From Synergistaceae bacterium (GTDB lineage: Bacteria > Synergistota > Synergistia > Synergistales > Aminobacteriaceae), in the NCBI GenBank assembly GCA_017448795.1, contig JAFSKV010000035.1:1-33438 (forward strand): 33,438 nt of DNA. Reading direction: 5' to 3'. The notes beneath the pieces were generated by a model. The model was not told the origin of the DNA, searched no databases, and worked only from the letters and a program-made list of their open reading frames with translations. Shown here one piece after another: positions 1 through 6,136 of the stretch. A program made the position numbers and the translations under genes. Numbering within the stretch: the first letter of the stretch is position 1; every line of letters begins with the position of its first letter.

Positions 1-87
1 CGTTATCTCCTTGTCGCTCCGGAATATATTTCCCGTCAGCATCAGGTTCTCGATTTCGCTCCCGTCATTCAGTTTCAGTGTGTACAT
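1..87 (-). CDS. Partial small phage protein, cut by left edge
   Basis: Leftward gene whose first 29 codons are visible; it runs off the window. The start ATG at 87 has a GGAGGG ribosome site seven bases upstream. A second ATG at 93 sits only one base from that site, so 87 is preferred. The visible peptide begins MYTLKLNDGSEIENL. It looks like the small soluble proteins that often follow fibre genes in phages of gut anaerobes, but I do not recognise a named family. It is the last visible gene of the leftward fibre operon, 13 bases after the 48-aa gene upstream of it. Function unknown. Confidence 0.6.
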   Translation of the reverse strand, partial: MYTLKLNDGSEIENLMLTGNIFRSDKEIT

Positions 88-100
88 GCTCATTCCCTCC

Positions 101-247
101 TTATCTCAGCAGCACAAAGAAGCTCGCCGGGTACGTCCCATAGGTCTGGGCCGTCGTGCTCAGCCTATACGCGCCCTCCATGAACGTCCAGTTCTTCGTG
201 AGTGTAACTGTTCCTTCCCTGTACCATCTGGTATAAGTTCCGGCCAT
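101..247 (-). CDS. 48-aa mini-homologue of the fibre N-terminus
   Basis: Small leftward gene with an AAAGGAGG ribosome site eleven bases before the ATG at 247. The peptide starts MAGTYTRWYREGTVTLTK, closely matching the first 18 residues of the neighbouring 388-aa fibre (MAGNYTAWYRNGTVNITY). After that shared part it diverges and ends ASFFVLLR. It could be an intact short fibre-tip or baseplate-attachment protein that shares an adaptor motif, or the remnant of a second fibre whose distal part was lost. An upstream in-frame ATG at 289 would lie inside the fibre's 3' end and has no ribosome site, so it was not used. Confidence 0.6.
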   Translation of the reverse strand: MAGTYTRWYREGTVTLTKNWTFMEGAYRLSTTAQTYGTYPASFFVLLR

Positions 248-264
248 GATGTGAAGTTCCTCCT

Positions 265-1431
265 TTAACCGATGAGAATAAACGGCCAACAGTAGATATA
301 ATCCTCAGGCCTTGCCGTTGATGAAAGGGTAGAGTTCTTATTAGCCGCGGTTGCTCCCCCTCTGAGACCCTGAAGTGTCATTGCTGACCAGTTAGCCCCG
401 TCAACTTTGTTTGCGAGCCAATACTTGCGCCAATAATGGAACAGTCCCGGATTCTGCGAGGCAAGAGGCCACATAATGGAGTCCATGTTGCCGTAAACGT
501 CCCCTGATGAAGCGTCAATGCCTGAAATTGCGTACTGACTGGGCAGGAACATGCGCATTCCTGGTGTCCCTGTCCCTCCCGAGATCCAGTCCCTATATGT
601 CAGGATGTTATCTGCTGACGGGACAACGGCCTTCAGTTTCTCCAAGAGTGCCGGGAACGTCTCAGTGTATAGCTTGGAATTTGCGAGCCCGCCTTCTGTC
701 GTAGCGGTGTCGTTGATGTCGTACTTCCACGCGTCGCATTTGAGCCACACGACGATGTGATTAGCCTCAAAGTACGCCCCTGAATATGAATACAGGTTAC
801 AGCCGACGATCCTTGCAGTAACGCCCCCATCAATGTCGAAGTTCCAGTAACAGCCCGGGTAAAGCCCCTCAAAAGTTGCTGACCTTATGGCCTGTATCTG
901 AGCAGCTGTTACCGTGTTGCCCAGGTTGTTTGTTACAACAAGACCGTTGTGCGTGTATGCGTTGTGAACGGTGATCGGGCTGATCTGACTCTTGAGCGTT
1001 GAAATTTCACCTGCTGACTTAAGCGACTCGAGCCACTGCGCTTCAGTCCCGGAAAAGCCGTGTTCCTTTGCGATTTCGTAGGCAGATTTCCCGTTGAGTG
1101 TCTGAGTGTCAGAATTCCAGTACGTCAAGAGTTCTGCATAGAGAGCAACGCATTTAGCTGCGAGCTGTGAGGGAAGTGCGGCGGTGAAATTGCGGATGAT
1201 GTAGTAGCCGCGCCCTGATGACGTGCTGCCCTTGTACGGAGTTTTGAGGGTTATGTGTGTGTTGTCTGAGATTTCGAGTATCTCATAGTCTGACACGCCG
1301 TCAATGCTGAATATGTCGCCTGGATTGAGGCCGGCTGTAGCCCAATTAGTCCCGGAGCCTGTAACAGCCGTAGAATTGTATGTAATATTGACCGTGCCAT
1401 TTCTGTACCAAGCTGTATAATTACCGGCCAT
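265..1431 (-). CDS. Tail fibre / receptor-binding protein with DUF6273-like tip
   Basis: 388-aa leftward gene; GGAGG lies eleven bases before the ATG. The N-terminus (MAGNYTAWYRNGTVNITY) is shared with the 48-aa protein encoded next. Residues 20-75 look like a small beta domain of the kind that precedes phage fibre tips. Around residues 113-138 is a 'GKSAYEIAKEHGFSGTEAQW' segment, a motif common in phage fibres and surface proteins of gut bacteria. The C-terminal 200 residues are rich in aromatic residues and Gly and end RPEDYIYCWPFILIG, the style of DUF6273 domains that cap fibres. Role inferred: distal host-recognition protein. No template repeat or reverse transcriptase is present to suggest targeted variation. 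The family assignment is by eye. Confidence 0.75.
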   Translation of the reverse strand: MAGNYTAWYRNGTVNITYNSTAVTGSGTNWATAGLNPGDIFSIDGVSDYEILEISDNTHITLKTPYKGSTSSGRGYYIIRNFTAALPSQLAAKCVALYAELLTYWNSDTQTLNGKSAYEIAKEHGFSGTEAQWLESLKSAGEISTLKSQISPITVHNAYTHNGLVVTNNLGNTVTAAQIQAIRSATFEGLYPGCYWNFDIDGGVTARIVGCNLYSYSGAYFEANHIVVWLKCDAWKYDINDTATTEGGLANSKLYTETFPALLEKLKAVVPSADNILTYRDWISGGTGTPGMRMFLPSQYAISGIDASSGDVYGNMDSIMWPLASQNPGLFHYWRKYWLANKVDGANWSAMTLQGLRGGATAANKNSTLSSTARPEDYIYCWPFILIG

Positions 1432-1716
1432 TTATGATAATTCCTCCCTGTCTAGTTTCTGAGCTAATGAGCTGAGATACTGAGCCTGAGCGAGTACGAG
1501 TGCTTCCAAGCTGTCCAGGCGTGAAAGTATGTCAGCGTCTGTGTAATCCAAATCCTGCCATGTATTAGAGCCGTTGCCGACCTTTAGTCTGAGAGTGTCA
1601 GAGTCTAAAGCGATTTCGCCTGCCATAAGGACGGGGTTATCAGTCAGCCATTGGGCGGAAGTTTTCACGGCGAGGCACAGGTGAGACACATGAAGTGTGC
1701 TGCTGATTACGGCCAT
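1432..1716 (-). CDS. Small fibre protein with Mtd-type N-terminal domain
   Basis: 94-aa leftward gene, AAGGAG ten bases before the ATG, ending directly before the fibre gene. The segment 'LMAGEIALDSDTLRLKVGNG' followed by a Trp-containing loop is the hallmark of the N-terminal domain of major tropism determinants and related fibre proteins (GEIxxExDTxxxKxGDGxxxW). After it comes a short heptad region (LDSLEALVLAQAQYLSSLAQKL), likely a trimeric coiled coil. It lacks any receptor-binding tip, so it may be an adaptor linking the baseplate to the 388-aa fibre encoded just downstream. Identification of the domain is by motif only. Confidence 0.7.
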   Translation of the reverse strand: MAVISSTLHVSHLCLAVKTSAQWLTDNPVLMAGEIALDSDTLRLKVGNGSNTWQDLDYTDADILSRLDSLEALVLAQAQYLSSLAQKLDREELS

Positions 1717-1752
1717 GAATCCCGCGCTCCTTTCTGTGTGATGTGTGAAAGA

Positions 1753-1786
1753 AGCCCCCTGCCTGCATCAGCAAGAGACAAGGGGC
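1753..1786 (-). terminator. Possible intrinsic terminator/attenuator in the leftward fibre operon
   Basis: On the leftward strand an AGGGGGC arm pairs with GCCCCT (one bulged base) around a loop of about 20 bases, followed by TTCTTTC. It lies between the 178-aa and 94-aa Mtd-type genes. The stem is short and the T tract is interrupted, so it may only partly reduce transcription of the downstream fibre genes. Confidence 0.4.
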
Positions 1787-1805
1787 ACGAAAGGAGAATT
1801 TGCTT

Positions 1806-2342
1806 TTAGTCCCCTGCAGCGGGGGCGGGATTCGCGCTGATAACCGTGATGCCTTCCAGAGCGGAGAGACGTCCTGCGTGTGCTGTTAGTGTTGTGTCCT
1901 GCTCTGTGTCTTTGGCCTCAATAGTCGTCATGCGTGTCTCGTGCGTTACGTCTTTTGCCTCAAGGGCTGCTATTGATGTGTCCTGCGCGGTGTCTTTTGC
2001 CTCAATAGTCGTCATGCGTGTTTCGTGTGTTGTGTCTGTTGACTGGAGGCTTGAAATGTCTGACTGAGCCTGAGTCATGTCTGAGCTGAGTGAAGAAATG
2101 CTTGACTCGTTGGCTGAAACTCTGTTAGCGAGGGCCGATGCGGCGGCATCAGTGACGGGGTTGCTGTAGTAGGCCAACTCGCTCCATGCAGTAGTCCCGT
2201 CGCCGAGCTTGTATTTCTTTGTGTCGATTTCGAGTCCTATTTCGCCCGCAAGGAGTACTTCATCCGCGCCCCACTGGCTTGCGTTCTTGTACTTGAACTG
2301 AATGCTGACACCGTACATAGTATTATTCTGAGTAGTAGCCAT
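1806..2342 (-). CDS. Fibre shaft protein: Mtd-type N-terminal domain plus repeat coiled coil
   Basis: 178-aa leftward gene, GGAGG seven bases before the ATG. Residues 16-56 carry the Mtd-type N-terminal motif (LLAGEIGLEIDTKKYKLGDG then AWSEL). Residues 65-160 are Ala/Ser/Thr-rich heptads containing two copies of THETRMTTIEAKDT, spaced 28 residues (84 bp) apart, within a larger 14-residue periodicity. That is typical of a trimeric coiled-coil shaft. The tail ends with NPAPAAGD. It is the first gene of the leftward operon. With the 94-aa paralogue next door it shows duplication of the same adaptor domain. Function inferred: fibre shaft or adaptor; exact partner unknown. Confidence 0.75.
   Translation of the reverse strand: MATTQNNTMYGVSIQFKYKNASQWGADEVLLAGEIGLEIDTKKYKLGDGTTAWSELAYYSNPVTDAAASALANRVSANESSISSLSSDMTQAQSDISSLQSTDTTHETRMTTIEAKDTAQDTSIAALEAKDVTHETRMTTIEAKDTEQDTTLTAHAGRLSALEGITVISANPAPAAGD
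1863..2030 (-). repeat. 84-bp tandem repeat in fibre shaft gene (2 copies)
   Basis: Two adjacent 84-bp units (2030-1947 and 1946-1863 on the leftward strand) encode the same 14-residue block followed by a diverged second half. The units differ mostly at synonymous or conservative positions. Such repeats commonly change fibre shaft length by recombination. Confidence 0.75.
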
Positions 2343-2347
2343 GAAAG

Positions 2348-2422
2348 ACCCTCCGAATGAATTTGAGATTTACAGGGCAGGCGGTCAGATGGAAGACCCA
2401 AACGTCTGGCCTGATGGAGGGT
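2348..2422 (-). promoter_or_regulatory. Structured leader of the leftward fibre operon
   Basis: Two nested inverted repeats lie upstream of the 178-aa gene. An outer pair (ACCCTCC at 2348-2354 and GGAGGGT at 2416-2422 on the plus strand) includes the ribosome site of that gene, so in a leftward transcript the ribosome site can pair with an upstream anti-Shine-Dalgarno copy. An inner 9-bp stem (2383-2391 with 2403-2411, 11-base loop, two G-U type pairs) lies between them. If transcription starts upstream of 2422, this could mask translation. The start site is not known: a TATCAT box on the leftward strand at 2428-2423 would start transcription too late to include the outer arm. Confidence 0.4.
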
Positions 2423-2485
2423 ATGATACACTGGAAATGTCAGGGTAAAAACGCTGTAATTCCTCATGTTGCGCGGGATTATCTC

Positions 2486-2494
2486 TGTTATGAT
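2486..2494 (+). promoter_or_regulatory. Extended -10 promoter for the regulator gene
   Basis: TGTTATGAT is an extended -10 element (TGn plus TATGAT at 2489-2494) with no clear -35 box. A start about seven bases downstream (near 2501) would give a leader of about 77 bases before the preferred TTG start at 2578. Confidence 0.45.
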
Positions 2495-2577
2495 AGCAGT
2501 TTTTGGGACAGGGGGGCGTGAATGCAAAAAAATTTTCAGGTATCACACTTCCACTTCCGCAGAGAAGGGATAAAGCG

Positions 2578-3072
2578 TTGACACAAGAGGGATTGAAGGT
2601 GTGGAAGCGGAATTTTCACATGGCCGTGAACGGAGGCGTGAAGGTGAAGAGCAAGTACCAGACCTGCGAGGGATATTTATACAATTACAGGAAGATGAAG
2701 GAAGACCTGAAGTTGTGGCGTGAACAGTTAGCGCGCTCGGAAAGTGGAGACGTACACGGAGCGGGGTATGAAGTACCGAGTGAAGGAGTGTCTCAACCAG
2801 TGGAAGACTGGGCGGAATACCGGGAGAAATTGCGGGCAGGGATAGACCGAATGTCGCGCATCACGGGGGCAATAGAGAAAATGCAGCGTCATTTAGTGGA
2901 GCAGGGAAGGCGTAACAAACGGAGCGGAGAAATGCTGTTTGTACTGGAATGGTATTACTTTGACGGGATGAAAGCGGAAGAAGTGAGCCGAGTATCAGGG
3001 TTAAGTTTGGTGACGATAGACGAGAGGCGGGGGGAAATAGTGAGGCGTTTAATGTGCTATATTAAGTATTAA
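2578..3072 (+). CDS. ArpU/RinA-like phage late-transcription regulator
   Basis: Rightward gene of about 164 aa. The start chosen is TTG at 2578, seven bases after AGAAGGGA; in-frame alternatives are GTG at 2518 and TTG at 2503, the latter sitting almost on the predicted transcription start. The N-terminal part is basic and helical (YLYNYRKMKEDLKLWREQL), the middle is a long helix, and the C-terminus (FVLEWYYFDGMKAEEVSRVSGLSLVTIDERRGEIVRRL) is a sigma-region-4-like helix-turn-helix. That layout matches the ArpU/RinA class that activates phage packaging operons. Its position immediately before the terS leader and promoter agrees. Likely role: switch on the late genes from the promoter near 3111. 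Family named from architecture, not from a search. Confidence 0.7.
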   Translation: MTQEGLKVWKRNFHMAVNGGVKVKSKYQTCEGYLYNYRKMKEDLKLWREQLARSESGDVHGAGYEVPSEGVSQPVEDWAEYREKLRAGIDRMSRITGAIEKMQRHLVEQGRRNKRSGEMLFVLEWYYFDGMKAEEVSRVSGLSLVTIDERRGEIVRRLMCYIKY

Positions 3073-3108
3073 TGCGGAGAAAAGAGCGTGAAACCGGGGT
3101 TTTTTTGT

Positions 3109-3116
3109 GGTATAAT
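3109..3116 (+). promoter_or_regulatory. Putative late promoter upstream of terS
   Basis: TGG-TATAAT is a perfect extended -10 element with TATAAT at 3111-3116. The -35 region 17 bases upstream (GTGAAA) does not match consensus, as expected of a promoter needing an activator such as the upstream ArpU/RinA-like protein. The predicted transcript would begin near 3123 and run through the hairpin at 3169-3205 into the packaging genes. Confidence 0.55.
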
Positions 3117-3168
3117 AGAAAACGTAAAAGAATGGGAATGAACTAGACGAATTTTTGTGATCTTCATA

Positions 3169-3205
3169 GGACACACTCCTTCCAGGCATGGTGAGGGGTG
3201 TGTTC
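3169..3205 (+). promoter_or_regulatory. 12-bp leader hairpin upstream of terS
   Basis: GGACACACTCCT pairs with AGGGGTGTGTTC across a 13-base loop, with G-U pairs. It is followed by TTGTATGG rather than a full T tract, so it is a weak terminator or a structured leader. A similar stem with a better T tract precedes the capsid gene at 8881-8915. Confidence 0.5.
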
Positions 3206-3235
3206 TTGTATGGTATATGTGAAGGTACTGGGAGC

Positions 3236-3262
3236 GGGGGGGGGGGGCGCGATTTGCGCGCC
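3236..3262 (+). other. G12 tract and GC palindrome; candidate cos region
   Basis: Twelve consecutive G at 3236-3247 run into the inverted repeat GGCGCG-ATTTG-CGCGCC (3246-3262). It lies about 60 bases before the terminase small subunit gene, where lambda-type phages carry cos. The GC-rich, rotationally symmetric core is reminiscent of lambda cosN. This is inference; a simple hairpin or slippage-prone tract is possible. Confidence 0.3.
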
Positions 3263-3318
3263 GAGGCTCAGCGTATTTCTAGCCACAGAAAATTTTTGAC
3301 TTAGCACAGGAGGCAGGC

Positions 3319-3618
3319 ATGAAGGAAGGAAGCGCAGCCCTAGAGGAATTGATGAGGGAGCGCGCGGAACATGAGAGGCTGAAGAAGGAACGTACCCGAT
3401 TGAAGCTGATGCGTGAGCGTGGGGAATTGGTGGAATTGTCTGCAGTCAGGAAGTCGGCCGGGAATGTTATAGCCAACGTGAAGAAGAAGCTGCTTGCGTT
3501 TGAGGCGGTATTACCCCCGGTGTTGGAAGGCAAGGACAAGGCGGCCATGAAGGAGGAAATCCACCGTGCAGTGTTTGAGGCGCTAGAAGAGTTATCGGGG
3601 CTGTTCATGGAGGATTAA
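3319..3618 (+). CDS. Terminase small subunit-like protein lacking the DNA-binding domain
   Basis: 99-aa protein with GGAGG five bases before the ATG. Residues 5-40 are a highly charged helix (LMRERAEHERLKKERTRLKL), followed by RGELVELSAVRKSAGNVIANV. That is the pattern of the central and C-terminal part of Nu1-type small terminases (charged helix, RGELV, then a helical pair). The N-terminal winged helix-turn-helix that binds cos in Nu1 is missing; an in-frame stop at 3280 prevents an N-terminal extension. Its place before TerL supports a packaging role. Either this phage uses a shortened small subunit for assembly and supplies DNA binding elsewhere, or the gene lost its N-terminus. Compare the frameshifted complete relative at 30663-31111. 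Confidence 0.7.
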   Translation: MKEGSAALEELMRERAEHERLKKERTRLKLMRERGELVELSAVRKSAGNVIANVKKKLLAFEAVLPPVLEGKDKAAMKEEIHRAVFEALEELSGLFMED

Positions 3619-3666
3619 GGGGGATATGCGGTAAAATGGCGGTATTCCATAGTGCAGGAAGTGTTA

Positions 3667-3972
3667 ATGATGACAGATATTATCGCGGAGCTGAAGGCCT
3701 TACCGTTCACGCTGAATGCCGAGCGTGATGACGGAGGAATATGCGTACATGTGAATGAATTTCCGGATGCTTATGATTATGGTGATACATATGATGAGAC
3801 ACTGGGAATACTAGCGCGCAGCCTGAAAGACTGTGGGCGCGTAATAGGGGATAATGTGGACAGCTGGCGGAAAGGGCGTGAAAAACAACTGCCTTACCTG
3901 CTGAAGATTCTTGTGTCGACAGAAGAGGAGCTGCTTGAATGCCTAAGAAAAGCCACGTGCGTAAATATCTGA
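3667..3972 (+). CDS. Small protein with HicB-like fold signature, unknown role
   Basis: About 101 aa. AGGAAG lies ahead of two adjacent ATGs (3667 and 3670), so these are better starts than the GTG at 3652. Residues 16-45 (ERDDGGICVHVNEFPDAYDYG then DTYDETL) resemble the beta-beta-alpha core of HicB-type antitoxins (D/EGGY-V-x-P-D, then a G-D-T-x-E-A helix). No HicA-like toxin is adjacent; the next gene encodes 47 aa without HicA features. It overlaps that gene by 34 bases and sits between the small and large terminase genes, so a packaging or early-accessory role is as likely as toxin neutralisation. Function not assigned. Confidence 0.7.
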   Translation: MMTDIIAELKALPFTLNAERDDGGICVHVNEFPDAYDYGDTYDETLGILARSLKDCGRVIGDNVDSWRKGREKQLPYLLKILVSTEEELLECLRKATCVNI

Positions 3973-4082
3973 GGTGCAACGGCTGTGTGTTATGGAAGGA
4001 TACAGACCATGAATATTACCGCCAAATATGCGCAGACGGTGCGGAGCGGATAACGGAAGCCGAGTATTACGCGGGATTATGA
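3939..4082 (+). CDS. 47-aa conserved-looking small protein before TerL
   Basis: Short gene with AGGAG eight bases before the ATG; it overlaps the upstream gene by 34 bases and the TerL start by four (ATGA), implying translational coupling. The peptide begins MPKKSHVRKYLRCNGCVLW and has a CxxC pair near residues 13-16, another Cys in RQICADG, and ends EAEYYAGL. The basic N-terminus and Cys pair might suggest a small metal- or nucleic-acid-binding protein, but I do not recognise it. The coupling to TerL argues that it is real. Confidence 0.7.
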   Translation: MPKKSHVRKYLRCNGCVLWKDTDHEYYRQICADGAERITEAEYYAGL

Positions 4083-5866
4083 TAATTCCCGGAGAGATAT
4101 TCGCGCCCCCGCCTGAGCTGAACATATCGGGTTGGGCAGATGTATACCGAGAAATTCCGCCCGAAGCGGCGTCAGAGCCCGGCCGATGGCACACAGACCG
4201 CGCGCCCTATCAGCGGGAAATGATGAACGCGATAAATTCCCCGTCAACAGAAAGAGTCGTAATGATGACGGCAGCGCAGATTGGGAAGACTGAAATTCTG
4301 CTTAACGTGATAGGTTTTTTCATCTCGCAGGATCCCTCGCCTATTTTAGTGATTCACCCGACGCTCCAAATGGGGGAAGCGTTCAGCAAAGACAGGCTAT
4401 CGACAATGTTACGTGATTGCACGTGTCTTCATGGGCTCGTGAAAGACCCCCGGTCGCGCGACTCCGGTAACACGCTTTTGCACAAGACATTTCCGGGCGG
4501 TCATATAACGATAGCCGGGGCGAACAGTCCTGCATCACTGGCGAGTCGTCCAGTAAGGATACTGTTATGCGATGAAGTTGACCGTTACCCTGTATCAGCC
4601 GGGCAAGAAGGCGACCCTGTAGCACTAGCCATGAAGAGGACACAAAATTTCTGGAACAGGAAAATCATCCTTGTATCAACGCCGACCCTATCGGGGGCAT
4701 CGCGAATAGAGACGGAATATAACCAGTCGACGCGCGGTGAATGGATGCTACCGTGCCCAGTTTGCGGTGAATATAACGCGTTGGACTGGGAGCGAGTGAT
4801 ATACCGAGACAGGCGCGAGCCCGTGATGTCGTGTGTTTCATGCGGTCAAGAAGCGGGGGAGTCATTGTGGAAGTCCCAAAGCCCCAAAGGGATATGGCGA
4901 GATGAACGAGAAAGTGTTATCCGTGGATTTCACATGAATGCGCTTGCGAGTCCATGGGTGTCATGGTCTGACATAGTGAGCCAGTATCAGCAGGCATATA
5001 CCGGAGGGCGTGAACGTCTCAAGGTGTGGCGTAATACGGTGCTGGGGCTTCCATTTGTGTCAGTATCAGACACGGTAGAAGTAGAGACAGCGCAGGAACG
5101 TTGCGAGGAATACGGGTGTGAAATCCCTGATGGAGTGTTAATTCTGACGGCCGGTGTAGATACGCAGGATGACAGGTTAGAATACGAAATCTTAGGGCAC
5201 GGGTTGAATAATGAAACATGGGGGATATTTTACGGTGTTATTAAGGGCAATCCTTCTAGTGTTAGTGTGTGGAATGAGCTTGATGAAGTACTCACGCGAG
5301 AATGGAATTATGCTGACGGAGGGAAAATCCGTGTTGCCTGTGCGTGCATCGACAGCGGAGGGCATCATACCGACGACGTATATAGATATGTGCGAGGGAA
5401 GTCGAAGCGCGGAATATTCGCCGTAGTAGGGCGCGGTGGATTAGGGCGGCCTTCAGTTGGAGCGGTCTCACATAATAACCGTCTGAGAGTGCCATTAATC
5501 ACGCTAGGAGTGAACACGCTGAAAGGTGAAGTGTATTCTCGTCTTCAGGCATTGCCCGGTGATAACGGTTATTGTCATTTCCCTGCGGATAAAAGGCGTG
5601 GTTATGGAGAGGGTTATTTTTCTGGGCTTCTCAGTGAAAGCATGGTAATCCGTCATCGTGGTGGTGTGAGTTATGCAGTGTGGGAAAAGACCGATCACCG
5701 AGCACGGAATGAGCCGCTAGACTGCCGGGTGTATGCGCTAGGGGCGTTCAAGATACTCAACCCCGACATGAAGAGGCACACGCGCAATCACGGCGGTAGT
5801 CCCCAAGTCAAAAGCGTGAAGAAGAAGCCGCGTCCCGGAATACTAAGGCGTGGTATAGTGATGTGA
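4079..5866 (+). CDS. Terminase large subunit (lambda gpA family)
   Basis: 595 aa from the ATG at 4079, which overlaps the previous stop; an upstream in-frame start at 4028 adds 17 unlikely residues. This is the ATPase-nuclease motor that cuts and packages DNA into the prohead. Visible marks: 'SGWADVYREIPPEAASEPGR' near residues 17-36, typical of gpA proteins; Walker A-like TAAQIGKT at about 64-71; Walker B ILLCDE at about 161-166; a Cys4 zinc site (CPVCG near 226, CVSCG near 252); a nuclease acidic motif GVDTQDD near 359-365; further acidic residues in CIDSGGHHTDD; and a C-terminal basic tail. Length is close to lambda gpA (641 aa). It appears intact and sits in the usual place before portal. 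Confidence 0.95.
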   Translation: MIIPGEIFAPPPELNISGWADVYREIPPEAASEPGRWHTDRAPYQREMMNAINSPSTERVVMMTAAQIGKTEILLNVIGFFISQDPSPILVIHPTLQMGEAFSKDRLSTMLRDCTCLHGLVKDPRSRDSGNTLLHKTFPGGHITIAGANSPASLASRPVRILLCDEVDRYPVSAGQEGDPVALAMKRTQNFWNRKIILVSTPTLSGASRIETEYNQSTRGEWMLPCPVCGEYNALDWERVIYRDRREPVMSCVSCGQEAGESLWKSQSPKGIWRDERESVIRGFHMNALASPWVSWSDIVSQYQQAYTGGRERLKVWRNTVLGLPFVSVSDTVEVETAQERCEEYGCEIPDGVLILTAGVDTQDDRLEYEILGHGLNNETWGIFYGVIKGNPSSVSVWNELDEVLTREWNYADGGKIRVACACIDSGGHHTDDVYRYVRGKSKRGIFAVVGRGGLGRPSVGAVSHNNRLRVPLITLGVNTLKGEVYSRLQALPGDNGYCHFPADKRRGYGEGYFSGLLSESMVIRHRGGVSYAVWEKTDHRARNEPLDCRVYALGAFKILNPDMKRHTRNHGGSPQVKSVKKKPRPGILRRGIVM

Positions 5867-5878
5867 ATGGAGGTCATG

Positions 5879-6136
5879 ATGAATTACCGTGAGAAGATAG
5901 AAAGCCTGAGAGAGAGGCTTAGGCGTTACCGGCAAGCAGAAGATGCGGTGTTGACGGGGCAAAGCTACGAGGTTGACGGAATGAGGTTGACGCGTGCTGA
6001 CCTGAAGACAATAGCGGGGATAATCGCGGGTTTAGTGGCAGAAATCACCCGTTTAGAATCGCGTGAAATCCCGGCCATGAAGCGAAGCCGGATGCGTGTA
6101 GCAATTCCTTCTGACAGTATGAGGTTCCGGCCATGA
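5879..6136 (+). CDS. Head-tail joining protein, gpW/DUF6148-like
   Basis: About 85 aa. GGAGG at 5869-5873 serves the ATG at 5879 (or 5876); the in-frame ATG at 5867 overlaps the ribosome site itself. The sequence opens with a helical, charged segment (REKIESLRERLRRYRQAEDAVLTG), then a SYEVDG turn and RADLKTIAGIIAGLVAEI. This is the pattern of gpW/DUF6148 small proteins that lie between large terminase and portal and help join head and tail. It overlaps the portal start by four bases. Family naming is by pattern and position. Confidence 0.8.
   Translation: MNYREKIESLRERLRRYRQAEDAVLTGQSYEVDGMRLTRADLKTIAGIIAGLVAEITRLESREIPAMKRSRMRVAIPSDSMRFRP

Noticed and set aside
265-2342. Diversity-generating retroelement, suggested by the Mtd-type N-terminal domains
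   Set aside because: No reverse transcriptase, accessory (Avd) gene or near-identical template repeat is visible in the window, and the fibre tip resembles DUF6273 rather than showing AAY-rich variable codons. One could exist beyond the left edge.
3667-4082. HicAB toxin-antitoxin pair
   Set aside because: The second protein is 47 aa with a CxxC pair and lacks HicA's basic G-S-H-x-x-Y type core; only the HicB-like half is plausible.
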